Source: Larkinella humicola
GTDB lineage: Bacteria > Bacteroidota > Bacteroidia > Cytophagales > Spirosomataceae
Direction: 5' to 3'
Length of the DNA stretch: 64,000 nucleotides
Assembly (NCBI RefSeq): GCF_008727875.1
Contig: NZ_VTWS01000003.1
Location: forward strand, 620,001-684,000
Part shown: positions 40,399-48,962 of the stretch, piece by piece
Layout of the letters: each line of letters starts with the position of its first letter
Position numbering within the stretch: position 1 is the first letter of the stretch
Position numbers and translations under genes: made by a program
The notes under the pieces: generated by a model
The model's database searches: none
Told to the model about the DNA's origin: nothing
Seen by the model: the letters and a program-made list of their open reading frames with translations, nothing else

Positions 40399-41121
40399 AT
40401 GAAAAAAATCTCACTAACTGTGCTGTTCTTCCTATCGGTCGTCCACCTGTTTGCGCAGGCTCCGAACACCTTGACTGCACAGGAAAAGAAAGAAGGCTGG
40501 AAACTGCTCTTCAACGGAAAAGATGTCAGCGGATGGCATACGTACGGCAAAACCGGTGTCGGCTCGGCCTGGATTATTGAGAATGGCGCACTGAAATTGA
40601 ATGTACCGGAACGCGCCGGAAACAAAGCCAAAAACGGGGGCGATCTGGTGACGGATCAGACGTTTAAAGGGGATTTTGAATTCAAGGCGGATTGTAAAGT
40701 CGAACGGTTTACGAACAGTGGTATTTTCTTTTTTGTAACCGAAGCCCCGGAATACAAGGAGATTTACCATACTGGCCTGGAGCTTCAGGTGCTCGACAAC
40801 GCCATCTACGAAGGAGCCCCGGAAAACAAACACCGTGCGGGTGATTTCTTCAGTGTGGCCAACGCCCGCATTCGCGAACCGAAAGCCGTGGGCGAGTGGA
40901 ACCAGATTCATTTCAAGCTGAAAGGGAAAGTCCTGTCGGTCTACATGAACGGTTATCTCATTCAGGAACACAACGTTGAGAGTGCCGACTGGAAAAAACG
41001 AATCGCCGAAAGCAACCTAAAAAATGCTCCGATCAGCAAAGGCAAGCTAGAAGGAAGCATTGGTTTGCAGGACTGGGGCAGCCCGGTTTACTACCGGAAC
41101 ATCAAGATTCGGGCACTTTAA
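40399..41121 (+). CDS. DUF1080 (3-keto-disaccharide hydrolase) family protein
   Basis: 240 residues with a signal peptide (MKKISLTVLFFLSVVHLFAQ). The concanavalin-like domain shows GWKLLFNGKDVSGWHTYGK, DFEFKADCKVERFTNSGIFF, TGLELQVLDNAIYE and WGSPVYYRNIKIRAL, all hallmarks of DUF1080. Members have been assigned as hydrolases of 3-ketoglycosides and as lectin-like modules. It lies 95 bases downstream of a Tat Gfo/Idh/MocA gene, the usual partner, which supports a joint role in periplasmic glycoside breakdown (inference). Confidence 0.9.
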   Translation: MKKISLTVLFFLSVVHLFAQAPNTLTAQEKKEGWKLLFNGKDVSGWHTYGKTGVGSAWIIENGALKLNVPERAGNKAKNGGDLVTDQTFKGDFEFKADCKVERFTNSGIFFFVTEAPEYKEIYHTGLELQVLDNAIYEGAPENKHRAGDFFSVANARIREPKAVGEWNQIHFKLKGKVLSVYMNGYLIQEHNVESADWKKRIAESNLKNAPISKGKLEGSIGLQDWGSPVYYRNIKIRAL

Positions 41122-41175
41122 TAAATTAATTTTCCGTCATTTTCCGCCAAAAAACGATGATTTCCCGACCGGTTC

Positions 41176-41205
41176 TTTGCTGCTAAAAGAATCTGGATAT
41201 ATTTG
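41176..41205 (+). promoter_or_regulatory. Promoter of the PadR gene
   Basis: TTTG at 41176-41179 and TATATTTG at 41198-41205, 18 bases apart, match the Bacteroidota -33/-7 consensus. The start would be near 41212, about 15 bases before the ATG. Confidence 0.65.
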
Positions 41206-41226
41206 TTTTACAAAACCTAAACAAAT

Positions 41227-41553
41227 ATGAATCGTCCGTACTTAGGCGAATTTGAGGAACTGGTTCTGCTAACGGTTGCCATGCTGAACGGGCAGGCTTA
41301 CGGCGTAACCATTCTGGAAGAAATCGAGAAGCAAACCGGTCGTACCGTCAGTCTGAGCGCCATTCACGCGACGCTGCAACGACTCGAAGAAAAAGGCTAC
41401 CTTAAATCGCAGATGGGCGGGGCCACCGCCGAACGCGGGGGTCGGCGAAAGCGGTTTTTCAGCGTGACGCTGGGCGGAACCCGGGCATTGCAGGAAATTC
41501 ACACGACCCGAAACAACCTCTGGAACCAGATTCCGAAAACCGGGCTGGCCTGA
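41227..41553 (+). CDS. PadR-family transcriptional regulator
   Basis: 108 residues, a winged-helix dimer of the short PadR type. GEFEELVLLTVAMLNGQAYG, ILEEIEKQTGRTVSLSAIHA and TLQRLEEKGYLKS form the HTH and wing start; GGRRKRFFSVTLGGTRAL is the wing and following strand. The last helix is short, as in PadR-s1 members. Short PadR genes usually precede a membrane or ABC gene that they control, but here bshC follows 131 bases later, so the target is unclear. It may be autoregulated. Confidence 0.9.
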   Translation: MNRPYLGEFEELVLLTVAMLNGQAYGVTILEEIEKQTGRTVSLSAIHATLQRLEEKGYLKSQMGGATAERGGRRKRFFSVTLGGTRALQEIHTTRNNLWNQIPKTGLA

Positions 41554-41683
41554 TTTCTGGATACGATTGCGGGGGCCAAACCGTAGCCGATCGGCATGCG
41601 TTGCTTTGCCATTCGTGTATTCACCTTAACTCGTCCGAACCTTGATCCCCGATTCTGTGTTCAGTGACAAAAATCCCATTTTC

Positions 41684-43231
41684 ATGGACTGTCAGTACCT
41701 GCCACTCACCGCCACCGGCCAGTTTTCGAATCTGTTCCTCGATTATATCTCGCAAAAAGAAGCCCTCCAACCCTATTACAACCACTTTCCAACCCTGGAA
41801 GCGTTTGAGGAACAAGTCAAAAACCGGGCGTTCGACGACAGCAAACGGCAGACGCTGGTGGAAGTTCTGGAACGGCAGTACCAGCACATTCCCAACAAAC
41901 CCGACTTCTCGGTCCTGACCCAGCCCAATACCTTTACGGTGACGACGGGCCACCAGCTCAATATTTTCACCGGGCCACTTTACGTGTTGTATAAGTGGAT
42001 TACGACGGTAAATCTGGCGAAAAAACTGAACGAAACGTATCCAAATTACCGGTTTGTGCCAATCTACTGGTTGGCCGCCGAAGACCATGATTTTGCGGAA
42101 ATCAACCATTTTACGCTGTTTGGCAAAAACTATACCTGGGAGACGGAGCAACGCGGAGCCGTTGGGCGAATGAACCCGAAAGAATTGAAAACCGTGTTCG
42201 ACCAGATGCCGGAAAAGCTGTTTCTGTTTGAGGAGGCTTACCTGAAACACGATACGTTGTCGGACGCCGTTCGCTGGTACGCCAACGAATTGCTCGGCAA
42301 AGAGGGCCTGATTTGCCTCGACCCCGACGATGCAGACTTGAAACGGCTGTTTGCGCCCATCATTAAAGACGAGTTGCTAAACCGTCCAACCGATGGCATT
42401 GTGACCAAAACCACCCAGCAACTGGAAGCACTCGGGTACAAAACGCAGATAACGCCCCGCGAAATCAATCTCTTTTACCTGGACGACCAGTTGCGCGAGC
42501 GAATCGTTACCGATGGCGAGGATTCTTACGAAGTACTGAACACGGAAATCCGGTTTTCGCAGGCAGAATTGCTGGCGTTAGTTGACGAACATCCGGAGCG
42601 GTTTAGCCCCAATGTAGTGCTGCGGCCGGTTTATCAGGAAGTCATTTTGCCGAATCTGGCCTACATCGGCGGCCCGTCGGAAGTGCCATACTGGCTTCAA
42701 CTGAAAGGCGTTTTCGATCATTTCAAGATTCCGTTTCCGCTGCTGATGCCCCGCAATTTTGCGTTGTACGTGAATCCGGCCAGCGCCAAAAAGATGGACA
42801 AACTGGGTGTATCGCCCGAAGAGCTGTTCTGGGACGAGGTGAAATTGCGCCGGGCGTATACGGAACGGATTTCGGGAAACTCCCTCGATCTGTCGGAACA
42901 GAAAGCGTGTCTGGAACAATGTTTTGCCGAGATTTTACACAAATCCGTCAAAGTGGATCGATCGCTGGAAGGGGCCGTTCTGGCCGAAAAAACCCGATTG
43001 ATGCACACGATCGATCATTTGGAAAAGCGGCTGAAGAAAACCGAGGAGAAGAATTACGAGACGGTTCTCAGCCAGTTGATGACCCTGAAACAGAAGCTCT
43101 TCCCGAACGGCGGTATTCAGGAACGCTCCGAAAACTACCTGAATTTCCAGCTCAACGACCCGCAGTTTATCCCGAAATTGCTGACCGCTTTTGATCCGCT
43201 GGCCTACCAGATGCTGGTGCTGAAAGACTAA
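41684..43231 (+). CDS. bshC: Bacillithiol biosynthesis cysteine-adding enzyme
   Basis: 515 residues. Joins L-cysteine to glucosamine-malate in the last step of bacillithiol synthesis, giving the cell its low-molecular-weight thiol. The N-terminal Rossmann-type core carries TVTTGHQLNIFTGPLYVLYK, FVPIYWLAAEDHDFAEINHF and later ILPNLAYIGGPSEVPYWLQL, which are diagnostic. The C-terminal coiled coil includes LMHTIDHLEKRLKKTEEKNY. The start at 41684 (MDCQYLPLTATGQFSNLF) is the family start; an upstream TTG at 41642 is possible but unlikely. It is followed three bases later by the cyclo-ligase gene. bshA and bshB are not in the window. Confidence 0.95.
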   Translation: MDCQYLPLTATGQFSNLFLDYISQKEALQPYYNHFPTLEAFEEQVKNRAFDDSKRQTLVEVLERQYQHIPNKPDFSVLTQPNTFTVTTGHQLNIFTGPLYVLYKWITTVNLAKKLNETYPNYRFVPIYWLAAEDHDFAEINHFTLFGKNYTWETEQRGAVGRMNPKELKTVFDQMPEKLFLFEEAYLKHDTLSDAVRWYANELLGKEGLICLDPDDADLKRLFAPIIKDELLNRPTDGIVTKTTQQLEALGYKTQITPREINLFYLDDQLRERIVTDGEDSYEVLNTEIRFSQAELLALVDEHPERFSPNVVLRPVYQEVILPNLAYIGGPSEVPYWLQLKGVFDHFKIPFPLLMPRNFALYVNPASAKKMDKLGVSPEELFWDEVKLRRAYTERISGNSLDLSEQKACLEQCFAEILHKSVKVDRSLEGAVLAEKTRLMHTIDHLEKRLKKTEEKNYETVLSQLMTLKQKLFPNGGIQERSENYLNFQLNDPQFIPKLLTAFDPLAYQMLVLKD

Positions 43232-43234
43232 GCA

Positions 43235-43812
<578 letters not shown>

Positions 43813-43813
<1 letters not shown>

Positions 43814-43899
43814 TAGGAACGCTGATCTGACGGATGGAACGGATTAAAACCGATTTTATCCGTGAAAATCCGTTCCATCCGTCAAATCTGTGTTCCTAT
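43813..43899. repeat. Palindrome, GGAACACAGAT family, copy 2
   Basis: Arms 43813-43845 and 43867-43899 (33 bp, three mismatches), loop 21. The first base is the last base of the cyclo-ligase stop. The string CGGATTAAAACCGATTTTAT and the flank GGAACACAGAT link it to the copy at 8868-8939. It ends 16 bases before the next ATG. Confidence 0.88.
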
Positions 43900-43915
43900 T
43901 TCGTAGATTGCCGCA

Positions 43916-45007
43916 ATGAAAATCCTCGTTTTCTGGTGTTGTATGCTTCATACGGTTTTGGCTCAAAAGCTCCCGGCGGCTCTCGATTCGGTGATGCACC
44001 GCCACTTTTCGATCGACCAGCCCGGTGGCGCCCTGCTGGTGGTGATCGATGGAAAAACCGTCTACAACCGGGGTGTTGGCCTGGCGAATCTGGAGACCAA
44101 AGCACTGATTTCGCCGGAAACCAATTTTCGGATGGCGTCGGTTTCCAAACAGTTTACGGCGATGTGTATTCTGCTGCTGGAAAAACAGAAAAAGCTTTCC
44201 TTAGACGATAATCTGCTTAAATTCTTCCCGGACTTCAACCAGAAAGTGGGCAAAAGTATCAAACTACGTTACTTATTGACGCACACTTCCGGGATTCTGG
44301 ATTACGAATCACTTCTGTCGTCCGGTCGAAAGGAGCCGGTTTTTGATACGGAAGTGTTGACGCTGCTGAAGTCGCGGGACTCGACATATTTCGAACCGGG
44401 GAGCCGGTTTCGCTACAGCAATTCGGCCTTCTGTTTGCTTACCCAAGTCGTGGAGCGGGTCACGAAAAAACCGTATCTGGCGTTCATTACCGAAAACCTT
44501 TTCAAACCGCTGGGCATGAGGCAGACCACGCTCTATGAACCAACGCGGATGATTCCCAACCGGGCGATGGGCTATGCCCGGAATCAGGACCAAACCGTCC
44601 GGTTTTCGGACCAGAGCGTGACGAGCGGAACCAAAGGCGACGGCTGTGTTTACACTTCCCTGGCGGACTATAAAAAGTGGGACAACGCGCTGACAACCGG
44701 CCAACTGGTCGATGTCGTGGAAAAACTCAAAACCGTCCAACATCCGATTGAAGGACAGCCAAACGGTTTTTACGGGTTGGGCTGGTTTTTCACCCAAACA
44801 AACGGCGAAGCATCGGAGTTTTTTCATTCCGGCAGTACATGCGGTTTTAGCAACTGCGTCGTTCGCATTCCGCAGAAAAAGACATTGGTTGTTCTGTTTT
44901 CAAATCTGGCCGACAATCACCGGCCTTTTGCCGACGTTTTAAACGTGCTAGAAGCAGACACGGAAAGCTCTATTGACGTTTGGGCATTGCACAATCTGAC
45001 GAATTGA
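43916..45007 (+). CDS. Secreted serine hydrolase, class C beta-lactamase fold
   Basis: 363 residues with a short signal peptide (about 1-16, ending TVLAQ). Active-site motifs are complete: Ser75-x-x-Lys78 in RMASVSKQFTAM, the Tyr-x-Asn in FRYSNSAFCLLTQ, and His-x-Gly in EFFHSGSTCGFSN replacing KTG, as in esterases and DD-peptidases of family S12. It could be a D-amino peptidase, esterase or PBP-like protein; a true beta-lactamase is less likely. It stands alone between a palindrome and the inositol oxygenase promoter. Confidence 0.9.
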   Translation: MKILVFWCCMLHTVLAQKLPAALDSVMHRHFSIDQPGGALLVVIDGKTVYNRGVGLANLETKALISPETNFRMASVSKQFTAMCILLLEKQKKLSLDDNLLKFFPDFNQKVGKSIKLRYLLTHTSGILDYESLLSSGRKEPVFDTEVLTLLKSRDSTYFEPGSRFRYSNSAFCLLTQVVERVTKKPYLAFITENLFKPLGMRQTTLYEPTRMIPNRAMGYARNQDQTVRFSDQSVTSGTKGDGCVYTSLADYKKWDNALTTGQLVDVVEKLKTVQHPIEGQPNGFYGLGWFFTQTNGEASEFFHSGSTCGFSNCVVRIPQKKTLVVLFSNLADNHRPFADVLNVLEADTESSIDVWALHNLTN

Positions 45008-45033
45008 CTGGCTATTTCGGGTAAGCGATAGAC

Positions 45034-45063
45034 TTGAAATAGTTGGGGGAATGATTATCTTTA
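45034..45063 (+). promoter_or_regulatory. Candidate promoter of the inositol oxygenase gene
   Basis: TTG at 45034-45036 and TATCTTTA at 45056-45063, 19 bases apart; one mismatch to TAnnTTTG. The start would be near 45070, about 28 bases before the ATG. Confidence 0.5.
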
Positions 45064-45097
45064 CACCATTAATTGGCTTATTAACAGCTACCTTACT

Positions 45098-45961
45098 ATG
45101 GCATTCACCGACACCGAACGCAACCCCCTCTCCAGCCTGGAACAATGGGAAGATGATCTGCTGATCCGCTACCCCGAACCCGAACACAAGGCCAAGGAAG
45201 AATACCGCAATTATGATGACCCCGCCCGCGATACCGTCCGGGAGTTTTACCGCCTGAATCACACCTACCAGACGTACGATTTTGTGCAGGAAAAACGGGC
45301 TGAATTCCTCAAATTCGACAAAAAAGAAATCCCGGTTTGGGGCGCGATGGAGTTTCTGAACACCCTCGTCGATGATTCCGATCCGGATATTGAACTCGAC
45401 CAGTTGCAACATTTGCTGCAAACCGCCGAAGCCATCCGCGCCGATGGTCACCCCGACTGGTTTGTGCTGACCGGTTTTCTGCACGACATGGGCAAAGTCC
45501 TGTGTCTGTTCGGTGAACCGCAATGGGCGGTTGTTGGCGACACGTTCCCGGTGGGCTGTGCGCATTCCGACAAGATCGTTTATCCCGAGTATTTTTCGGC
45601 CAATCCGGATACGTATAACAAGGATTTCAACACCAAATACGGGGTTTACGAACCGAATTGCGGTCTGAAAAACGTCACGATGTCGTGGGGTCACGACGAA
45701 TATTTGTACCACATTACGAAAGATCACCTGCCCGAACCGGCCCTGTACATGATCCGGTATCACTCGTTCTACGCGCAACACCGCGAAAAAGCGTATGATC
45801 ACCTGATGGACGATCACGACCGGGCGATGTTCAAGTGGGTCGATAAATTCAATCCGTACGATTTGTATTCGAAAAGCCCGGTAACGCCGGTCGTTTCAGA
45901 ACTGAAACCGTATTACGAAGACCTGATCGCGAAGTATTTGCCTGCGACGATTCGGTTGTAA
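45098..45961 (+). CDS. myo-Inositol oxygenase (MIOX), eukaryote-like
   Basis: 287 residues. A diiron oxygenase that opens myo-inositol to D-glucuronate with O2. The HD-domain core is clear: [20 protein letters not shown] (metal His and Asp), [60 protein letters not shown] and [16 protein letters not shown], ending in the C-terminal [11 protein letters not shown] typical of animal and plant enzymes. The length agrees. Downstream, beyond a palindrome and a terminator, lies an SSS symporter that might import the substrate. No glucuronate isomerase is present in the window. Confidence 0.96.
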   Translation: MAFTDTERNPLSSLEQWEDDLLIRYPEPEHKAKEEYRNYDDPARDTVREFYRLNHTYQTYDFVQEKRAEFLKFDKKEIPVWGAMEFLNTLVDDSDPDIELDQLQHLLQTAEAIRADGHPDWFVLTGFLHDMGKVLCLFGEPQWAVVGDTFPVGCAHSDKIVYPEYFSANPDTYNKDFNTKYGVYEPNCGLKNVTMSWGHDEYLYHITKDHLPEPALYMIRYHSFYAQHREKAYDHLMDDHDRAMFKWVDKFNPYDLYSKSPVTPVVSELKPYYEDLIAKYLPATIRL

Positions 45962-46082
45962 CCCCGTCAGCGCCGGGCCGTCGATACGGTTGAAAACCCT
46001 GACGGCGGTTATAAAGCCAGATTTAAAAACAAACCGCCGTCAGGGTTTTCAACCGTATCGACGGCCCGGCGCTGACGGGGTT
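45960..46082. repeat. Perfect 51-bp palindrome, CCCTGWCRGCGGTT family, copy 2
   Basis: Arms 45960-46010 and 46032-46082 are exact complements with a 21-base loop, the longest perfect arms in the window. It starts on the last two bases of the inositol oxygenase stop. TGAAAACCCTGACGGCGGTT in each arm resembles TGAAGACCCTGTCAGCGGTT of the palindrome at 38759. Confidence 0.93.
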
Positions 46083-46086
46083 ACAC

Positions 46087-46118
46087 AAAAAACCGATGTT
46101 TCCGACATCGGTTTTTTT
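46087..46118 (+). terminator. Intrinsic terminator after inositol oxygenase
   Basis: AACCGATGT (46091-46099) pairs with ACATCGGTT (46105-46113), loop 5, followed by seven T, with an A-run on the other side that makes it usable in both directions. It follows the 51-bp palindrome by a few bases. Confidence 0.88.
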
Positions 46119-46151
46119 GTTTATTTTGGTGACGACAAGCCTACTCGCCGG

Positions 46152-47600
46152 ATGCTCCTCACTTTCATTGCGCTTTACCTCCTCTCCAACCTCGCCATCG
46201 GTGCCTGGGCGGCCCGAAAAGTAACCAGTAGTCAGGATTTTGTGCTGGCTGGTCGGCGGCTCCCGCTGGCGCTGGCGGCTTCAGCCACGTTTGCCACCTG
46301 GTTTGGCTCGGAAACGATCATGGGCGCGCCGGCGATGTTTGTCGATGGCGGTTTTCTGGCCGTTATCGAAGAACCGTTCGGGTCGGCCTTGTGCCTGTTT
46401 CTGGTTGGGGCCTTTTACGCCCGACCGCTGTATCGGCTGGGAATCACCACGTTTTCGGATTATTTCAGCATCCGCTTTGGCCGTTCGGCGGAGTTTCTGT
46501 CGGCAGCACTGGTCATTCCGTCGTATTTTAGCTGGATTTCCGCCCAGTTCATCGCCATCGGGATTGTCCTTAATCTGGTCACGGGTGTGCCTATTTTCTG
46601 GTGCATTGCCTCCAGCGCAACCATCGTGATGATCTACACGATGATGGGCGGCATGTGGTCGCTTTCCATCACCGATTTCCTCCACAACATCATCATCGTC
46701 ATTGCGTTGATCATCATTGCCGTTATTCTGTATAATCAGACCGACGGGATAGCCAGCATCGTCCAGAAAACCAAGCCCGGTTTTTTCCATTTCCTGCCCA
46801 AACCGACGTTCAAAGACAGCGTCGGCTGGGTGGCCGCCTGGATCACCATCGGCCTGGGTTCCATTCCGCAACAGGACGTTTTCCAGCGCGTGATGTCGGC
46901 CAAAAACGAGCGGACCACGGTCCGGGCTTCCTATCTGGCCTCGCTTCTGTACATCACCATTGCCATGCTGCCCCTGTTTATTGGGCTGGTGGGAAAGCAG
47001 CTACACCCGGATTTGAACCTGGACAACCAGATGCTGATTCCGAACATGGTGTTGCGACAAGCCAGCATGCCGCTGCAAATTCTCTTTTTCGGGGCCTTGT
47101 TATCGGCCATTCTCAGCGTATCGAGTGGGGCGATTCTGGCACCGGCCACGGTTTTTGGCGAGAATATCTACCGGTTTTTCCGGCCCGACATCAGCGACAA
47201 AACGCTGCTGCGTACCATCCGGCTGGCGGTGGCGGTGATCACCCTGATTTGCGTCTGGATGACCGCAGCCCGCGACGTCAACATTTTCGAACTGGTTGGC
47301 GAGTCGTCGGCGTTTAGTCTGGTATCGTTATTCGTGCCGCTCACAGCCGGTTTATACTGGAAACCGGCCAACACGCTGGGCTGTCTGTTGTCGATGGTGG
47401 GCGGAATCGTTGTCTGGCTAACCTGTCTGGCCATTGAAACGGAATATCCGGCCCTGGTCTATGGTTTACTGGCCAGTATAGCAGGCATGGTTCTGGGGGT
47501 GATGATTGCCCCTAAATCCCCTGAAGGGGACATGGACGCAGCTTATCCAGATCTAAAAGTCCCCTTCAGGGGATTTAGGGGCAATCAAAAAAACGCCTGA
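46152..47600 (+). CDS. Sodium:solute symporter (SSS) family with repeat-derived C-terminus
   Basis: 482 residues from ATG 46152 (MLLTFIALYLLSNLAIGAWA); the frame is open further upstream only through the terminator and palindrome. About 13 hydrophobic helices are visible, with SSS signatures FATWFGSETIMGAPAMFVDG near the start and GSIPQQDVFQRVMSAKNERT in the middle. It probably imports an organic solute with Na+. The gene neighbourhood suggests inositol or a uronate (inference). The final 30 residues (APKSPEGDMDAAYPDLKV and on) are encoded by the interspersed element at 47504-47586 and have no counterpart in the family. It converges with and slightly overlaps the Nudix gene. Confidence 0.92.
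   Translation: MLLTFIALYLLSNLAIGAWAARKVTSSQDFVLAGRRLPLALAASATFATWFGSETIMGAPAMFVDGGFLAVIEEPFGSALCLFLVGAFYARPLYRLGITTFSDYFSIRFGRSAEFLSAALVIPSYFSWISAQFIAIGIVLNLVTGVPIFWCIASSATIVMIYTMMGGMWSLSITDFLHNIIIVIALIIIAVILYNQTDGIASIVQKTKPGFFHFLPKPTFKDSVGWVAAWITIGLGSIPQQDVFQRVMSAKNERTTVRASYLASLLYITIAMLPLFIGLVGKQLHPDLNLDNQMLIPNMVLRQASMPLQILFFGALLSAILSVSSGAILAPATVFGENIYRFFRPDISDKTLLRTIRLAVAVITLICVWMTAARDVNIFELVGESSAFSLVSLFVPLTAGLYWKPANTLGCLLSMVGGIVVWLTCLAIETEYPALVYGLLASIAGMVLGVMIAPKSPEGDMDAAYPDLKVPFRGFRGNQKNA
47504..47586. repeat. CCCCTAAATCCCC interspersed element, copy 3, inside two gene ends
   Basis: Arms 47504-47531 and 47559-47586 are exact 28-bp complements; the loop ATGGACGCAGCTTATCCAGA fits the family pattern. 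Unlike the other copies it lies between convergent genes, covering the last 27 or so codons of the symporter and touching the Nudix stop (47585-47587). Confidence 0.92.
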
Positions 47601-48037
47601 TCGATTTTTCCGATGTATTCCAAATTGGTCTGCGACGTCAGCCAGCGCTGAATCTGCCGCCCGACATTCGGATACAGATTCAAATCGTCCAATTCGCCAA
47701 CCGGCTTCCAGCTAACGGCCAGTGCTGTGGTTTCTTCCGGGTTGATGCGGGGAATACCGCCAATCAGTTGGCTCACAAATACCACGTGCAACACATCCTC
47801 TTTGGTTTCCGACCCGTGGGTCGGGGGGAAAATCACTTCGCCAACAAACGCGATGGGCCCGACTTCGACATCAATGCCCAATTCTTCCTGCAACTCGCGC
47901 ATCACCGTCAGATCCAGGGTTTCGCCCCGGTCGGGATTGCCGCCGGGCAGGGCATACACGTCCGTGTCACCATACCGGTAATGCATCAACAACAAATGAT
48001 TATTCTCGATCAGGAGCACCGCAGGCCGTACTTTCAT
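47585..48037 (-). CDS. Nudix hydrolase
   Basis: 150 residues. The Nudix box is complete: GGNPDRGETLDLTVMRELQE then ELGI (G-x5-E-x7-R-E-x2-E-E-x-G). It cleaves a nucleoside diphosphate linked to some group; the substrate cannot be predicted. N-terminal VRPAVLLIENNHLLLMHYRY and C-terminal ETTALAVSWKPVGELDDLN are typical of small ADP-ribose or NTP pyrophosphohydrolases. It is divergent from the ThuA gene. Confidence 0.93.
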   Translation of the reverse strand: MKVRPAVLLIENNHLLLMHYRYGDTDVYALPGGNPDRGETLDLTVMRELQEELGIDVEVGPIAFVGEVIFPPTHGSETKEDVLHVVFVSQLIGGIPRINPEETTALAVSWKPVGELDDLNLYPNVGRQIQRWLTSQTNLEYIGKIDQAFF

Positions 48038-48088
48038 AACTCAGGAAGAAATTGATGGAACATGAACAGTAAAGTACAACAAAACCGA

Positions 48089-48096
48089 TACTTTTG
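48089..48096 (+). promoter_or_regulatory. Candidate -7 element of the ThuA gene
   Basis: TACTTTTG is a perfect TAnnTTTG, 24 bases before the ATG. No TTG lies at the expected -33 distance, so only the -7 part is supported. Confidence 0.45.
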
Positions 48097-48119
48097 ACAC
48101 TGTAATTTAACCTTGTGTA

Positions 48120-48848
48120 ATGAAAACGATTGTAAAGTTCCTCAGCATTCTGTGTGTATTGACCGGTCTGGCAACTACGACCGCAAACGCCAAAGATGCG
48201 ATTCTGGTTTTTTCGAAAACCGCAGGCTTCCGGCACAAGTCCATCGAAGTGGGTAAAATGAGTATTGTGAAGTTGGGGCAGGAAAACGGTTTCAGCGTCG
48301 ATACGACCGAAAATGCGGCTCTTTTTACACCCGAAAACCTGAAAAAATACAAGGCCGTCGTTTTTCTGAGCACAACCGGCGATATTCTGAACGCTGAACA
48401 ACAGGCGGCTTTTGAGCAATATATCAAAAAAGGGGGCGGTTTTGTCGGAATTCACGCGGCAGCCGACACCGAATACGAATGGCCGTGGTACAACCAATTG
48501 GTGGGGGCTTACTTCCTGAGCCACCCCAAACAACAGAACGCCGAAATCGAAATCGTGGATAAAAAACACCTTTCAACCAAAGCGCTGCCCGACCGCTGGA
48601 AACGCTACGACGAGTGGTACAACTACAAAAGCATTGTGCCAGGCCTGAAAATTCTGGGAAAACTGGATGAGAAAACCTACGAAGGTGGCAAAAACGGTGA
48701 CAATCACCCGTTCATCTGGTACCGTGAATTCGACGGTGGCCGGTCGTTCTACACCGGCGGGGGCCACACGGACGAATCCTACAGCGACGCCCAATTCCTG
48801 ACGCACATCCTGGGGGGGATTAAGTACGCGATGGGAAAGAAAAAGTAA
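48120..48848 (+). CDS. ThuA-domain secreted protein
   Basis: 242 residues with a signal peptide (to about GLATTTANA). The ThuA fold, related to class I glutamine amidotransferases, shows ILVFSKTAGFRHKSIEVGK, YKAVVFLSTTGDILNAEQQA, GGGFVGIHAAADTEYEWPWY and SFYTGGGHTDESYSDAQF. ThuA acts with the oxidoreductase ThuB in trehalose/maltitol use through 3-keto sugars in rhizobia, and related proteins accompany DUF1080 and Gfo/Idh/MocA genes. Here it converges with a Tat Gfo/Idh/MocA gene across a palindrome, and another Gfo/DUF1080 pair is 8 kb upstream. Confidence 0.9.
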   Translation: MKTIVKFLSILCVLTGLATTTANAKDAILVFSKTAGFRHKSIEVGKMSIVKLGQENGFSVDTTENAALFTPENLKKYKAVVFLSTTGDILNAEQQAAFEQYIKKGGGFVGIHAAADTEYEWPWYNQLVGAYFLSHPKQQNAEIEIVDKKHLSTKALPDRWKRYDEWYNYKSIVPGLKILGKLDEKTYEGGKNGDNHPFIWYREFDGGRSFYTGGGHTDESYSDAQFLTHILGGIKYAMGKKK

Positions 48849-48861
48849 AAAGAGATTTATT

Positions 48862-48956
48862 GTTTCGCGGAGTTGAGCGGAGAAAAAAGGGAGTTAAGCA
48901 GAGAAAATAATTAACTCCGCTTAACTCCCTTTTTTCTCCGCTCAACTCCGCGAAAC
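48862..48956. repeat. Perfect 38-bp palindrome between convergent ThuA and oxidoreductase genes
   Basis: Arms 48862-48899 and 48919-48956 are exact complements with a 19-base loop. Short motifs GGAGTTGAGCGGAG and GGGAGTTAAGC recur in the arm. It lies 13 bases after the ThuA stop and six bases after the oppositely oriented Gfo/Idh/MocA stop, so it can end both transcripts. Confidence 0.92.
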
Positions 48957-48962
48957 AACTCC

